A stretch of DNA of 64,000 nt from Melanocharis versteri (lineage: Eukaryota > Chordata > Aves > Passeriformes > Melanocharitidae). The stretch spans positions 2,246,537 through 2,310,536 of the forward strand of contig VZTG01000482.1 of the NCBI GenBank assembly GCA_013397845.1, in the 5' to 3' direction. The translations under genes and the position numbers were made by a program. The first letter of the stretch is position 1. The number at the start of each line of letters is the position of its first letter. Shown here one piece after another: positions 24,201-35,800 of the stretch. The notes below the pieces were generated by a model. The model ran no database searches and was not told where the DNA came from. It saw only the letters and a list, made by a program, of their open reading frames with translations.

Positions 24201-27006
24201 ATAGACATCCCCTGGAAAAGAGTAATTCCGAGGGTTAGGAAGGCTGATTAATTGGTTCTATCAAATGGTACAACAGCATAAATAAAGCCGTTCCAATTCA
24301 CTCACATGCCTTAGTGTGACAGAAACGATTAGTATGAAAAAGGGGTTTTCTCCCCATTTGTCCATGCGATGAGAGAGTTTTTCAGATATATTTGACAAGT
24401 GTTATTCTGCTTCCCAAGCCTCCTTCGGAGCATGGGGATATCCAGTTCTCCCTGAGCTACAATGACTACCTGGGCCGTCTCACTGTGGTGGTTCTGAGGG
24501 CGAGGGGATTGAAGCTCCAGGAGGAGAGCCCTGCTGCCGGTAAGTGGGATTTCCTCCCTGCTATCAGCTCTACAATTCCTGTTTTAATTTGCTCCTTCCT
24601 AATCTGTCCACCCAGGCTTGTGCTGTGGGACTGTGACAGGAACGAATAAACATGCTGGTGATTTGAGTGGAAACAAGCCATATTTTTCCCTGGGGCAATT
24701 AGATTTTGATAGCTTAGTTCTGCTATGTTTGGGGGTTTTTTTTCAAAACAAATGGTTTGTCCCATGGCAATCAGTGGCAACTTTTTTCTCCTGTTTTAGT
24801 ACAGTGAGAAACATCCTTTTGCTGCACTCCAGTCCAGAGAAGGCAGCATTTCAGGGGATATTGACATTAACAGTTGCCTCAAGTCAAATTCCCAGAGGTA
24901 ACAGCTGCAGGACAACTGCTTATGCTGAACAGCTGTCCTGGAAAGAACTGAGCTGGGAAAAAAAAAAATCCCATTTTAGGACAGCCTGGCTATTGTTCAA
25001 AGGACCATGGCATGGAGTCACAGTTTTCTCCCTTAGCGCAGAGGGCTTTTTCTGGTATGTCATACTCATGCGTCCTCGGTCTCAGAGATTACGTCAAAAT
25101 GCTGTTCAAAATCTAAACACTCAAAGCAAAAAGATGAAAAACTGAACTTGTATTTCAGTCTGTAGTGATTTCTTGCAGGGCTTTGAAGCTAAACAATATA
25201 AATGGAAAATACATCCACCATTTAAAAAGAAAAGAGGTTTAGTCCTCTATATACCCTCATCAACTATGAAATTTTTTTGACTGAACAAATTAAGCCTTCA
25301 AAAAAGTCTCCATCAGATGAAGGGAAAGCACACAAATACAAGATCAAGGATGCAGGGTAAGAATATGGCTGCTTATTTTAACAGCCCTTAAATTAGAAAG
25401 TGCACTGCAAAATTGCACCCTCAGTACTTTGTGTACTCACTGCTTTATGTCATGCTGTCGTATGTGTTCCATGGATCTTTCACAATCTAATTTTATGCTT
25501 GATATTGACTCCCAAAAGGAAGAAATTCCTTAAGCAACCTCCCAACTGCTTCCTGAAGATGTATTGTCTTCTCGGATTTCTTTTTCTCCAAGGTGTGTAC
25601 GTCAAAGTCTCACTAATGAACCATAATAAATTCATCAAAAGTAAAAAGACAGCAGCTCTTCTGGGAACTCCCAATCCTGTGTACAATGAAACCTTCAGTT
25701 TCAAGGCAGATCAGACAGAGCTGGATACAGCAAGCCTGAGTCTATCTGTGCTCCAGAGTAACAAAGGAGAAAGTAAGTTCTATAAATTATTACAGTCAAG
25801 GTGTCAAATCTCTTACATATTTGAGACATGTTTAAACCTTGGAGAAATTAATTCCTTTTCAGCAATAATCATAAAACATATAAGAGTTTTGGGGTATTTC
25901 AAAGGCTGTCTCTTTAAAAGCAGAACAACTTATTTGTAGTTAAGCATATGTCTCTCTTTCAGAAGCTAAAGATAAATTTCATGGAAGACATGAATAAAAA
26001 CACTGTAAACTAGTCAATGTCAGTACAAGGTGCTGTGCCTTTGTTTCATTCCAGTTAACACAAGCTTATGTGAACACTTGTGTGTATAACACACAACCTC
26101 CAAAATTTTGAGGCCATTCACTCTAAGCAAATTTGAAAGAAGAATAGGAATTTTAATTCTCTCAGCATTTTAAGCAGTAAGAAAGAAGAAAGAGATTAGC
26201 AAACATCCTCATTCCCTGGCAGAAAACCTGATGATAGAGGCGTCTTACTAATTGTTAGAGAATCCATTATGGAGTTCTGCTTAGAGAAACAAATCAGAAT
26301 TCAATATTTCCAGCACTCACAAGAAAAACATCTTCCGTGCAGTGCAAATATGATCTCAATAATTTTCCCCATTCATAGCTGGAAAGTCCAGGCAGGATGA
26401 AACAATCCGCTCCTTGGCAGAGGGGGGTCAGTGGCAACACACATATTACAGCTCCCAGCTGTCTCAGTAACTGCATTCATTTTTTCCCAAGCCAGAGCAT
26501 CATATGAATCCTCCTGAGGCTGCTGATGCCCAAAATTAGGGCACACTTCCACAGTAAACTTGAGGTACAGGGGCAGGACAGATAGAGATATTTGTGCCTT
26601 GAACATATTCTAGTTTAACTGCAGGCAAAAGGACTGGCCTGAATTGACTAAATACCCACTTGCTGCAGTACCTTTCAATGCTGAACCTTAGCAGGTAGAA
26701 GCTACATAACCTGAAATCCAGAGTTATTTCCTTGAGGAATATTTTGGTTTAAAAATAACTTTCAGAACAGGCATTACTTGGAGAAATACAGGTTGGTATT
26801 CTAATTGAGGCAAGGATTTCAGCAAAGCATCACAGACATTCCTCACTAACTGCTTTCTTTTTTCCCCAGAAACGCTTCTGCTGGGACGAGTAGTGGTTGG
26901 GCCGTTCATGTACACACGTGGCAAAGAACTGGAACACTGGAATGAGATGATCAGCAAGCCCAAGGAGCTGGTTAAACGATGGCATGCTCTCTGCCATAGC
27001 ACTTGA
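18006..27006 (+). CDS. SYT15: Synaptotagmin-15 (eight coding exons)
   Basis: Joining 18006-18012, 21099-21297, 21975-22117, 22655-22950, 23743-23913, 24419-24539, 25593-25772 and 26870-27006 gives 1254 bases, or 417 residues plus stop, close to my recollection of about 420 for human SYT15. All introns are GT-AG and phases match. The protein has a very short luminal N-terminus, one transmembrane helix (about residues 7-30), a linker, C2A (about 145-265), C2B (about 278-405) and the WHxL motif at 410-413 typical of synaptotagmin C2B domains. Calcium-binding aspartates appear lost: the usual SDPYVK is CSPFVK in C2A (S180), and C2B reads AAGVYVK, so calcium-independent membrane or vesicle binding is expected. 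Identification rests on near-identity to remembered mammalian SYT15, including KFPEDKSETDFPDG and SLMNHNKF. The neighbour SHLD2 converges on it. Confidence 0.95.
20433..20462. repeat. Perfect hairpin, 12-base arms
   Basis: ATGAGAAATTCT and its exact complement AGAATTTCTCAT are separated by six bases (CACAAC) in SYT15 intron 1, about 640 bases before exon 2. No terminal target-site duplication is evident. It is too short for a typical miRNA precursor. Confidence 0.7.
21099..21297 (+). CDS. SYT15: SYT15 exon 2, transmembrane segment
   Basis: Acceptor TTGAACAG, donor GTACGT. It encodes residues 3-69: the hydrophobic helix GGIIGGILLFVLLGITAYLL, then a basic and aromatic stop-transfer KKICHLF and the start of the cytosolic linker. 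A Gly-rich helix followed by Lys and Cys is the usual synaptotagmin anchor arrangement, and the Cys could be palmitoylated (inference). Confidence 0.93.
21975..22117 (+). CDS. SYT15: SYT15 exon 3, linker
   Basis: Acceptor CTTGAGCAG, donor GTACGG. It encodes linker residues up to 116, including VPFIIPPTLHGRDWI, which parallels VPFVVPPTLQGRDWV of human SYT15. This linker motif is specific to SYT15 among synaptotagmins as far as I recall. The exon enters in phase 2 and leaves in phase 1, matching its neighbours. Confidence 0.92.
22655..22950 (+). CDS. SYT15: SYT15 exon 4, first half of C2A
   Basis: Acceptor CTTTTCTTGAAG, donor GTACTT. It encodes residues 117-215: the block NPDLYKFPEDKSETDFPDG, then GRLWFSIEYEQESERLLVSL opening the C2A sandwich, the polybasic SKTKRKTLNPQFDENFVFQ and its end at a phase-0 junction. 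The loop that normally holds a calcium-binding aspartate reads SCSPFVK, so Ser replaces Asp at position 180. Confidence 0.95.
23743..23913 (+). CDS. SYT15: SYT15 exon 5, second half of C2A
   Basis: Acceptor TTTTCCTGTGCAG, donor GTAGGT. It encodes 57 residues (216-272), beginning VSSKMLLQRTLKF and containing YHVDKQKKHHLLGQV and VIWRDLE, the last strands of C2A and the C2A-C2B linker. It is a phase 0/0 exon. Confidence 0.94.
24419..24539 (+). CDS. SYT15: SYT15 exon 6, start of C2B
   Basis: Acceptor CTTCCCAAG, donor GTAAGT. It encodes PPSEHGDIQFSLSYNDYLGR and LTVVVLRARGLKLQEE, the opening beta strands of C2B (residues 273-312). The first calcium loop lacks the usual aspartates. It ends with one base that combines with exon 7 to give Gly. 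Confidence 0.94.
25593..25772 (+). CDS. SYT15: SYT15 exon 7, middle of C2B
   Basis: Acceptor TTTTTCTCCAAG, donor GTAAGT. It encodes VYVKVSLMNHNKFIKSKKT, including the C2B polybasic strand, and NPVYNETFSFKADQTELDTA. In-frame joining to exon 8 restores a Lys codon across the junction, which fixes the donor at 25773. Confidence 0.94.
26870..27006 (+). CDS. SYT15: SYT15 exon 8, C2B end and stop
   Basis: Acceptor TTCTTTTTTCCCCAG. It encodes TLLLGRVVVGPFMYTRGKE, then HWNEMISKPKELVKRWHAL and the C-terminus CHST before TGA at 27004-27006. The WHAL is the conserved WHxL motif of synaptotagmin C2B domains. The 3'UTR follows directly. Confidence 0.95.
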
Positions 27007-27068
27007 CCAGCGCTGAGAAAAAAAACACCCTCAATGTGGAAAAGCTCTTACTATCTTTCTCATCTAAA

Positions 27069-27101
27069 GGGTACCAAAATCTTCGCTAAGATTTTGTACC
27101 C
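27069..27101 (+). other. SYT15: 3'UTR hairpin before poly(A) signal
   Basis: GGGTAC(C)AAAATCTT pairs with AAGATTTTGTACCC around a four-base CGCT loop: 14 base pairs with a single bulged C. It lies 62 bases after the SYT15 stop codon and 12 bases before the first AATAAA, so it would be in the mature message. The structure is seen directly; any role in stability or 3'-end processing is inference. Confidence 0.7.
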
Positions 27102-27113
27102 TAAGTAGAAAAG

Positions 27114-27124
27114 AATAAAATAAA
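27114..27124 (+). promoter_or_regulatory. SYT15: SYT15 polyadenylation signal
   Basis: Two overlapping AATAAA hexamers (27114-27119 and 27119-27124) lie about 110 bases after the stop. They are followed by a G/T-rich stretch (about 27154-27180) suitable as a downstream element. A short 3'UTR is therefore predicted, though longer alternatives cannot be excluded. Confidence 0.7.
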
Positions 27125-29528
27125 TTATTTCCTTGGCCAAACACAAATAGAAGATTTGGTCCCTGGTGGTCTGGGAGTCTCTCTTTCCTCTCTTCAAAAT
27201 ATATGTTAAATTTAATTAACATGCGGCTGAGCAAACAAAACAGCCAAACTTGATCTCTCAGTATTAATTATTTTGACTAGTAAATTCCACTTCTTGGTCA
27301 TGAGTTCTGGGCACAAATGATCACACATCATGTGGATAGAGCCCAAAATGACCCAAGAATTGCCAGTGATGACACCAGGCCTATCTGTCCACTGTACCAC
27401 ATTACCACAGTGGCTTCACCAAAGGGGAGAGAAGCCCAGTGAGCAAGCCAAAAGAGACAAGGCCCAAAAGATACTGACTAATACATTTAGAATGTATTTA
27501 AAATAGCAGCATTATATTTAAAAGCTCTTTTGAACAGGAAAGGTGAAGGCAGGGTTTATTGGTCACACACCTAGAAGCACAGTGTATTTCCTGCAGTAAC
27601 TCAGTTCAATGTTTCCAGCTGACCCCTACTGCAGCACTTTGTGTTGACACTAAGGGACAAACAGAGAAGCCACAGAGTCACAAGTGACTGGAGGCTATTT
27701 CAGTACTGGAGTACTGGAATACTCTGAGACAGTAAGATGAGGAACTGTCCTGTCCTTATATATTTCTCTCTAAACACATCTCTGCTGGAGACAGAGCATT
27801 GATTACAAGAGCCTTGGGTCTGACCTACTATGACCATTCTTACACTGAAAATCAGATTAGCTTAAGCCCCCTGAGCATGTGTCTGTTTTAGTAGTAGTCT
27901 TCTTCATTAAGTAAATTACTACTCCATAAAATAATTCAAAGCAGTTATTCTTAATCAAAACAAGATAGGACATTCTTCTCTTCTTGATGGTTCACTGGGG
28001 ACCTGAGCTCTGTACCCTTCACACTGTATAGTCATAAACCAGACACACAGACTACTGCAGCAAAACAGTTTGCACAATTGTGTTCCAAGAGGACCATAAC
28101 CTCTACAGCCAAAATCAAATCAACTTCCTTTCAAACAGGATACAATATTAATTAATTCAAAATGTTAAAAAGATTAGGCTTCTCTGGAGAAATGAAACCA
28201 CTTTCCATTTTGATAATATTGTTATTAGCTACAGGAAATGTTATGAATGAGAAGATACCACAGAGGAATTGTAAGATCACAGATTTCCCTGATCCACCAT
28301 CTGATATGTTACATGGTACCCTCAGTCTGTCTTGCTAATTGCACCACTGGATACAAAACGAGCCTAAACTCATTACACTAAACTGAATTTTACAAAGTGC
28401 TCAACTCTCATTGTATCTTTGCTAAAGGAGTAATACCAGCAACTCAACCCCGAAGAGCTGTATTCAAATTTCAGTCCCCCAAAACTACTACAAACCAATC
28501 TGATAAGCAAAGTCATCATATGTTTGTTCCGGGAAGAAAAATGACACAGTTATCAAATAGTTTACATATTACTAGAACAAAATAGACCAAATAAATTTTG
28601 TCCTTTATTATTTAAATCATATAATAAAGATCTTAAAAGTAAGATGTCAGTAATGTTTCAGTTGGTTTACTGGCTTGTGCAGGAAGATGCATGTAATGTA
28701 CAGTGCCTGTTAACGAATACCTCTAAAGTGGGAAGTCACCTGAGTTGATGTATAGTATGGTCCTCTTTTCTTCTTATACATTAAAGTAACAATACTTCCA
28801 GTTTGTGTGTTCAGTAATTTCAGCTAAATTGTGAAGAAACATATTCTAATGCACTTACCAATGTACTTGTACTCATGGTCATCCAAGTGAAGCAAATGAG
28901 GAAGGCCCTTTTTGACTCTTCCTGAACAAGAGCTATTTCAAAGCGAGAAACATCATCAAATAAGGAGTTCTAACAGTGTTTTCAACTGTCTCATAATAAG
29001 CAATTTTTTTTACCTACTGCCTTTTATACAACATCCATCTGATCTTGTGCTTGAGACTTACCTTGAGCTGAAGCAGGAGGCATGATCACAAGACAGTTCT
29101 GTTTCACAAGAGAAAAGAGCAGCAGCAAAATTGCTGACAGTAAATGGCAAAAATTCTGCTGTTAAAAGAAGGAAAGCAACCACAAGAGCAAAACAAAAAG
29201 ACCAACTAGAGATGGCATATGGGACAAGACAAACAAAAACTGTGTAACTAAAATATTACTGATTTCTGTCTGTGTTCCTCTAATCTGCCAGGTCTGAGGA
29301 AAATTCAGTCTCTCAATAGTAGTGAACTTTTCTGAGGAGAAAAAGGCAAACAGATACTGAAGAAATTGCTGGAGTTTATTAACATAATTATTAACATAAA
29401 AATACATGTATAAAAATATACTTTATGACAATTCATCAGTATTACCCCAGTAGTATATACTATTAGCAGATATTCCATACCAGTCCTTTTGATGGTTTTG
29501 TTTCTTCCATAAGTTAAAACCAAAATCC
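27125..29528. other. Intergenic region between convergent genes
   Basis: It separates the ends of SYT15 (plus) and SHLD2 (minus). AT-rich, without recognisable coding sequence. Further AATAAA hexamers occur on the plus strand near 28,591 and TTTATT (minus-strand AATAAA) near 28,602, so alternative 3' ends of either gene could overlap here. Confidence 0.6.
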
Positions 29529-29534
29529 TTTATT
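29529..29534 (-). promoter_or_regulatory. SHLD2: SHLD2 polyadenylation signal
   Basis: TTTATT on the plus strand is AATAAA on the minus strand, about 100 bases after the SHLD2 stop. The minus strand then reads GGATTTTGGTTTT, a plausible G/U-rich downstream element. Confidence 0.6.
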
Positions 29535-29634
29535 GTAATTTTTTAAAGAGATTTGCTTCCTTCAGCTAAGTCATCTTTCTTCTGCTTCCCATCTGTGCAT
29601 CCTTATGGTCTTTGTTACTCAGTTAGTGCAGAGG

Positions 29635-29807
29635 TCACAGATCAGGATGAAAATTTAGCAGATGGAAATCCTTTTGCAAAGGATAGCTGTTCTCATCTAG
29701 CACAAAGTGGCTTCTGATTTCCAACAAATAGGATGCTTCTGTATCTGCCAGCAGTGAATGACACAGATCTGCAACTATTGTGCTGTAGGTTATATCTGAA
29801 GAGGGCA
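29635..29807 (-). CDS. SHLD2: SHLD2 last coding exon
   Basis: Acceptor CTGTGTTTTGCAG; stop TGA at 29635-29637. It encodes residues 837-893, with SDITYSTIVADLCHSLLA and HFVLDENSYPLQKDFHLLNF, matching the human C-terminus. The protein ends at FHPDL, about ten residues earlier than my recollection of the human end (FYPDIVKHGANARL). Confidence 0.93.
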
Positions 29808-32800
29808 CTGCAAAACACAGAACAATTCAATTTACACTTGATTTTCACAACAGCACCTAACATTCAAGTTCTACCTCCATGCAAACTCCATTGAATTACT
29901 GGAAGCGTAGTTCAACATCTGAATAGAAAATTAGCTTTTTTTTTTAATTACTTTTTAAAACAATCAGCTGAGCCTGTTTCTCATTAAACTGTTATCACCC
30001 GTGAACCACATAAAACAACTCTCAAATCAAACAGGACGTATCAAGTGAAGCTTGTCTGAAACACAGCCCAGTGTTTCACATCACAAAAACATGCCAGCTA
30101 CTTCTAAAAGCTCCTAAGAGATTCTATTTTGCACATAAGGAATTCATTCAGTTATTGAATATTTAGGTCTATAACTACAACTATTTAGTTATATAACAGC
30201 ACTCACACCATCTCACCTCCTGTTGTTGCAGCCCCTCCTCTGAAATTCTGAGTTTGACCAACAGCCACTGAAATATTCTTTGATGTTGGTTGTTTAGGGT
30301 TTTTTTTACACTGTCAATGATTAAAAATTTTGCTTCCATTGTGAACTTTGCTGCCTGTTTCTATCACAAGTAATTCATGAAACAGTACCTACTAATCTCT
30401 TCAGCCAGTCTGCAGGAATATTGAGGAAGATTTTTTCTATCAACTCAGACACCACATGAACATAAATCTCATATCCTTCATCTTCTACTGTCATCAAAGC
30501 AGGTCTAGATGAGAAAACAAAGTTTCATGAAAGTTAGCTGCTATGGTTTGTTTTTTATTGAAGCGAAATTTTCACAAGCACTATGATTTAATCTTACTCT
30601 GCAACATAATACCAAGAAATAGAAAAATGAGAAAATCTCTATGTACCCATCTGTCAAATCTGTAGCACTGGAATCAGTTTGAGGAATATATAAGGAAATG
30701 GCCTTAAACTGAGACAGGAGACTCAGACTAGGCATTAAAAGGAAAATTTTCACTGTTAAGATGGTCAGGATTGCTCAGGGAGGTGGTGGAAATGCAAAGT
30801 AGGGAGATAAGATTAGGTGTATCACTTGTTATTGTACCATCTGTATCAACATCACTCAATGTTATCTGTCTTAATATATCACTTTATAGCCACATAATAC
30901 CAAGGTATATCTCTTGTACTACAACAAATACCAAATGTTTTCACAAACCACTGAACAAATAAAAATCCCTTCTTAGAAATACTCCCAAGGTGATGCATTC
31001 TTACTAAACTAATCAGAGCAAAATTTCAGGGCAAAAATGACAGACTTTTCTCTGAAAAAAACATGGGCATGTAAGTTCTACATCTAGATGTGTTCACATG
31101 CTGAGAATACAAAGATTGGAAATCTTTATAATTTTTCTACCACTTTTTGTGCAGGAGCAAATTGAGGTCCTTCATGCCCACTGAGGTGTTATAGTCTTAT
31201 GAAAGACTGGGGGAACCTTTTCAGTTAAGAAAAAAAACTCTTTGCACTTAATCCTCCCTCACAGGAAAACAAATAGCACATAAACCTAAAGATGCAAGAC
31301 TATTTCGCTTAGAAGAAAAATGCTAAGTCACTACCTGGTTAGATAAATAGGATACTAGTATTTAAGTCAATGATTCATTAAGCTCATTATGAAAGAGTTT
31401 AGAAAGAATTTGAGAAAGAATTTAGAGGGAAAATTCACATATTCTAGAATCTGTTACGTCCATGGTTGTGTCAATTAACATTCTCTAGCTACATGTCTTT
31501 CTAGTCTCTTTGATAATAAAATTTCAAAAGCCCAAGATAAATGTGAGAATTGAACAATTAGTTAATAAAGATGTACCTACATCAACTGGATCCATTTAGT
31601 TTATTTTCTCTAAGTGTGAATATATGTCTCACAGTGCCATCTGGTGATAACCCACTATCTCTACTCTCCAAGAATGTTTATTGAAAACATTTGTCAATAT
31701 TATTTCTGCACAGCTGAAACTGACTGATCAGTTTAAAAATATGGTTGTGCATTCACATGATTTTAAATTTAAGCTGGAACAAGATTCTCGAGGAGTTTTC
31801 CTTTGGTCCTCAAGCTTCTACTCCATTTTAGCTTTATCTGACACTGTACTGGGTAAACATCATTCCTGTATGACACAGTAGTCAAAGAAACTAAAAAGTT
31901 AGATTTAAACTAAGAATATCAATAATGACAATATAATACAGCAATTCAAGAACAACAGCTTGAAAATTCATTAGAAAGACAGGGATTGCTAACCACACCT
32001 TAAATAAAGAATTTTAGACATGGGGAAAGTTAAAATGGAGGAAGTTTACCTCCCTAATAATACACATTATTTTAGCTCTATTTTGTTTACCTGTAGAATG
32101 TTTTTACTTTGTTGTACGGCAAACATCTAATACACTGCTTGTAGATCATGTTCTCATCTGCCTGTAGTTCCAAACCACATTTGGCACAACCTGAATACGT
32201 AATCAGAGGCAGAGAAGCCAAAACACACTCCAGTGAAGTGTCAGCAGAGAAGATGAGTTGCTTGTACTGACCAGTGGAAATGGTAAACTTCAATTCTAAG
32301 ACATGGGCTTTCGCTTGAATCACTCCTACAAAAACAATTCAAATCTGAATTAAGTTTGATTTAGAACTGAAAGCAAAAGCAAGGGCTACAGCTGATTCAA
32401 AACCAAAATTGCTATCAAAAGCTTTCTCAGTTTTTTCCCCTTTGTTAACACATGCTCAAAGTTTTAGAGATATTTTATGCAGTGAAAAATCCTGGTGGTT
32501 AAATATTATTTTAAAATGTATGAAAGTCCTACATTTTCAGGCACTACTTCAGTAGATGCCACTACAGAAGGCGCCTGAATAAGAGATCAAAATTGTCCAA
32601 AGAATTTCCAAGTGATTTTCTTCCCACTATTTCAGAGACACTGAAAAGCTTTAAAAGCTTAGCTTTTCACTATTTATATATAAACTAGAGTAAAATGCTG
32701 CAATAACAACTTTAATCACTTCCTAGAATTTAACACCAACCACAGCCATCTTCTAGGTTTATCTGAGAGGGGATGACTGTGTAAAATGTCTTCTTTGTTC

Positions 32801-35800
32801 TTTTCGAAGAAGTTTTCAATAGCAGTAGCTATTTTACTCTTGCTTTAGAGAGTTCCGGTTTTGGAGAAACACTGACAAACTTTCAGTAATTAGTCATGTC
32901 ACTACTGGACTGGTTGGTGTGGACAACAAAAGTCAGCATTTCTCCCTGTGCTCCAAAGCTGTCTTTGCATGGCACGACACACCACACCTATCTCTCCACT
33001 GGGTTCATTTTCATGAAGGCTGCATTCAGTTTGGCCAAGCAGAGAGCAGCAGCCTCCAGAATAAACTCATAATCCCAGACCTGGGCTACCTTAAAAGACA
33101 ACTATCTTTCTTCATCAACAGAGCATCTATTTTGCCTATTAATGTACAGCACAACACACATTACAGAGCCATGGATAACGCTTACCTGAGCGTTTTTCTT
33201 CCAGGTGTGCCGAGAGCCTCGTCAGCTCCCTGAGGGATGTTTGACTTTTCTGAAACTTTTCTTTAAATTCAACTGCCCTTTTGTCGTCATCAAACAAGCA
33301 CTCACAGGATGACCACGGAGTTGTGTGCAGTTCCAAGTCACCTGAGACAGAACTACGTTGGACCAGAAGGTATTTGAAGTCCCATATGTGATCTACAGAA
33401 CAAAAAAAAACAAACAGAAGAGTTTACTTTCCATACTGTGGTTAATTTACTGCAAGCCAAAGTCACCTACAAGATTGAGAAACAAATGAGAACACATTCT
33501 CATATGGTCAGCTCTGGTAACTTCATTTCAAGTCTGATGACATGTAAGGTTTTTCGTTTCCTTTCCCTATAAACTTGGCATGAGTAGTCCCATAAGAGAA
33601 ATTTCATTCCACCTCTACCAAATTCAGCTGTCAAGACAACTCAGCCTTTTGAAAAAGAAACCAGCTCTGAAATTTGTTGTCAGCTCTAATGCTGGCAATG
33701 TCTCAGAGAAAAAATCTTCATGTTATTAATCAACTTCCATTTTTTAATATGTCCCTGTTTTTTAATCTTCTATCTCCACAATCATCAATTTAATATAAAC
33801 CTAGTTTAACTTACTTTAAAAGAACAAGACTAGGAATAAATCAAAATTTGGTAGTAGTCACTGCTGAAATACAGGCTATGCAATTCTTGCAAGAGATGCT
33901 TTTAGTTAGTTATAGCTGGACTTGATCTCAAAACCATCAAGTTATAAAGCCTGACACTACTAAGGTGGAAAGCAGAAAATGAGAATAAGGAGTAGAAAAA
34001 ACCCAGCAATTCATGCTAAACCAGACAACGACAAGGAAGACCCAGCAAAACTGGTAACATTGTTAACACTCACAGGTTTTTATAATTACATAACCTGGCA
34101 CTATGCAAGTAAGTGCATCTTGTATATAGATTCAAGCTTTTAAATATTTATGCCTTCTCAGTCTTCTAAAGTGCATTCAAATTCTGCTGCTGATGGCACT
34201 GCTTCTAATCAGAGGAGACCTGTTAGAATTAGCATAAAATGTCACCCCTGCAAGGGGAGTATTTACAGGTTCAATGAGTAAATCTTACCAGCGGGACACT
34301 TAAAAGGCATTAATAGCATCACAAAAATCCTTTTACAACTACCAACAGGTACAAGGACCTTACCTTTTTTCCTCTGAAGCTGAGGGCACCAGGCAGCCCC
34401 TGCTCCCCACAGAACCATCCTATAGTGTTGATCTTTGCTCTGTTCTACTGTTAGAATAACTTTTCTTTGGTTGCCACCTCTATAGCTATACACAGATTCT
34501 GCAAAGAATTGAAATTACATTACTTCTACAGTAAAAAGGATATAAGCACACAAACCCCATGTGCCACAGTATTAAGGTGAAATCATGGTGTTATCACATT
34601 TTATGGTACAATTAAAAGCAAAGAAGAATACACCTACAATTTCTTCTGGACAGAAAACAATCTGATTTCTTCAGCAACAGGAATCTAGTTTGAGGGAGTG
34701 CATAAAGTGTATTAGTTTACTTTAATTCATCTAAGTACTCAGTAATTGAACAACTCCCTTTGAAGCAGGAGGCATCTGAGCATCTTTCAGCTCCCACTCA
34801 TCCCGACTTGTATTGAGCAGAAAGAAATTGTACTCAATCTCTCAGCAACTGTCATAATTGGAAGTTGTTCCCATAACTTCTGTAGAATACACTGAGAGAA
34901 ACATTTCTCTAGAAGTTTTCACATAAAAGAAAACTATAGTGATGTACAAGGCACATTAAAAGTATTAACAGTACATACAAACTGAAACAATTACGATTTC
35001 TACACCACTCTTATCCTGCATGTTTCAATTCCACACTAAAACTACAATATTTTTCATAAATAATTTTTGAACAAGAACACTTGCATGAAATATCTAGCAG
35101 TTCCAAGATCCACATACTAGAGCAAATTATGAAGATTTCTATCTTCAAAATTCTGCATTTAGAACTACTAAACATGATATTGACGATGTGGGTAGAAATT
35201 TGTATCTTACTAATTCAAGATGATAGTGCAATGTGATCAAGATTTTGTGCAAAGTTTGAAGTCAAGCAGTGAGAAACATTTTGCCTTGCAAAATTACTAC
35301 TTAAGTTCCACCCATTGCAGAAGTTGAAGTCCAGTGCGTGAACTTACCTGTTAATACAGAAATATTGATAATTTTCAGAATCGAGTGCACCAAAGTATTT
35401 GGCTGGAGCTGATCTAGCTGCATATGCTGAACATCATCCAGCCTCTGAACTTGTCTTTGTGGAATGTCTCTGAAGTGTGGAAATTCTGATGATATGTATG
35501 CCAATAAGCCATGGAGAACACCACCATCCACCATAGGATAAACTTATATGAAAAAAAGACAAAGTTACACACTATTTTTTATGCTTAGAAGTATAAAACT
35601 TATGACTTGGAACATGTTTACACTGACAAAATCAGACCAGTTTAAGAATAATTCTAAGGTAAGAAATTCTTGAGAAATATAACACTTGATCTGAAATTAA
35701 ACTGTACTTCAGGATAGTATCAAGAGGAGGCAGATGAAGTTAAGCTAAGTGCAATACTTTAAAATACACCAAAAAAGTCTTGTATCATAGCTTGGTAAGA

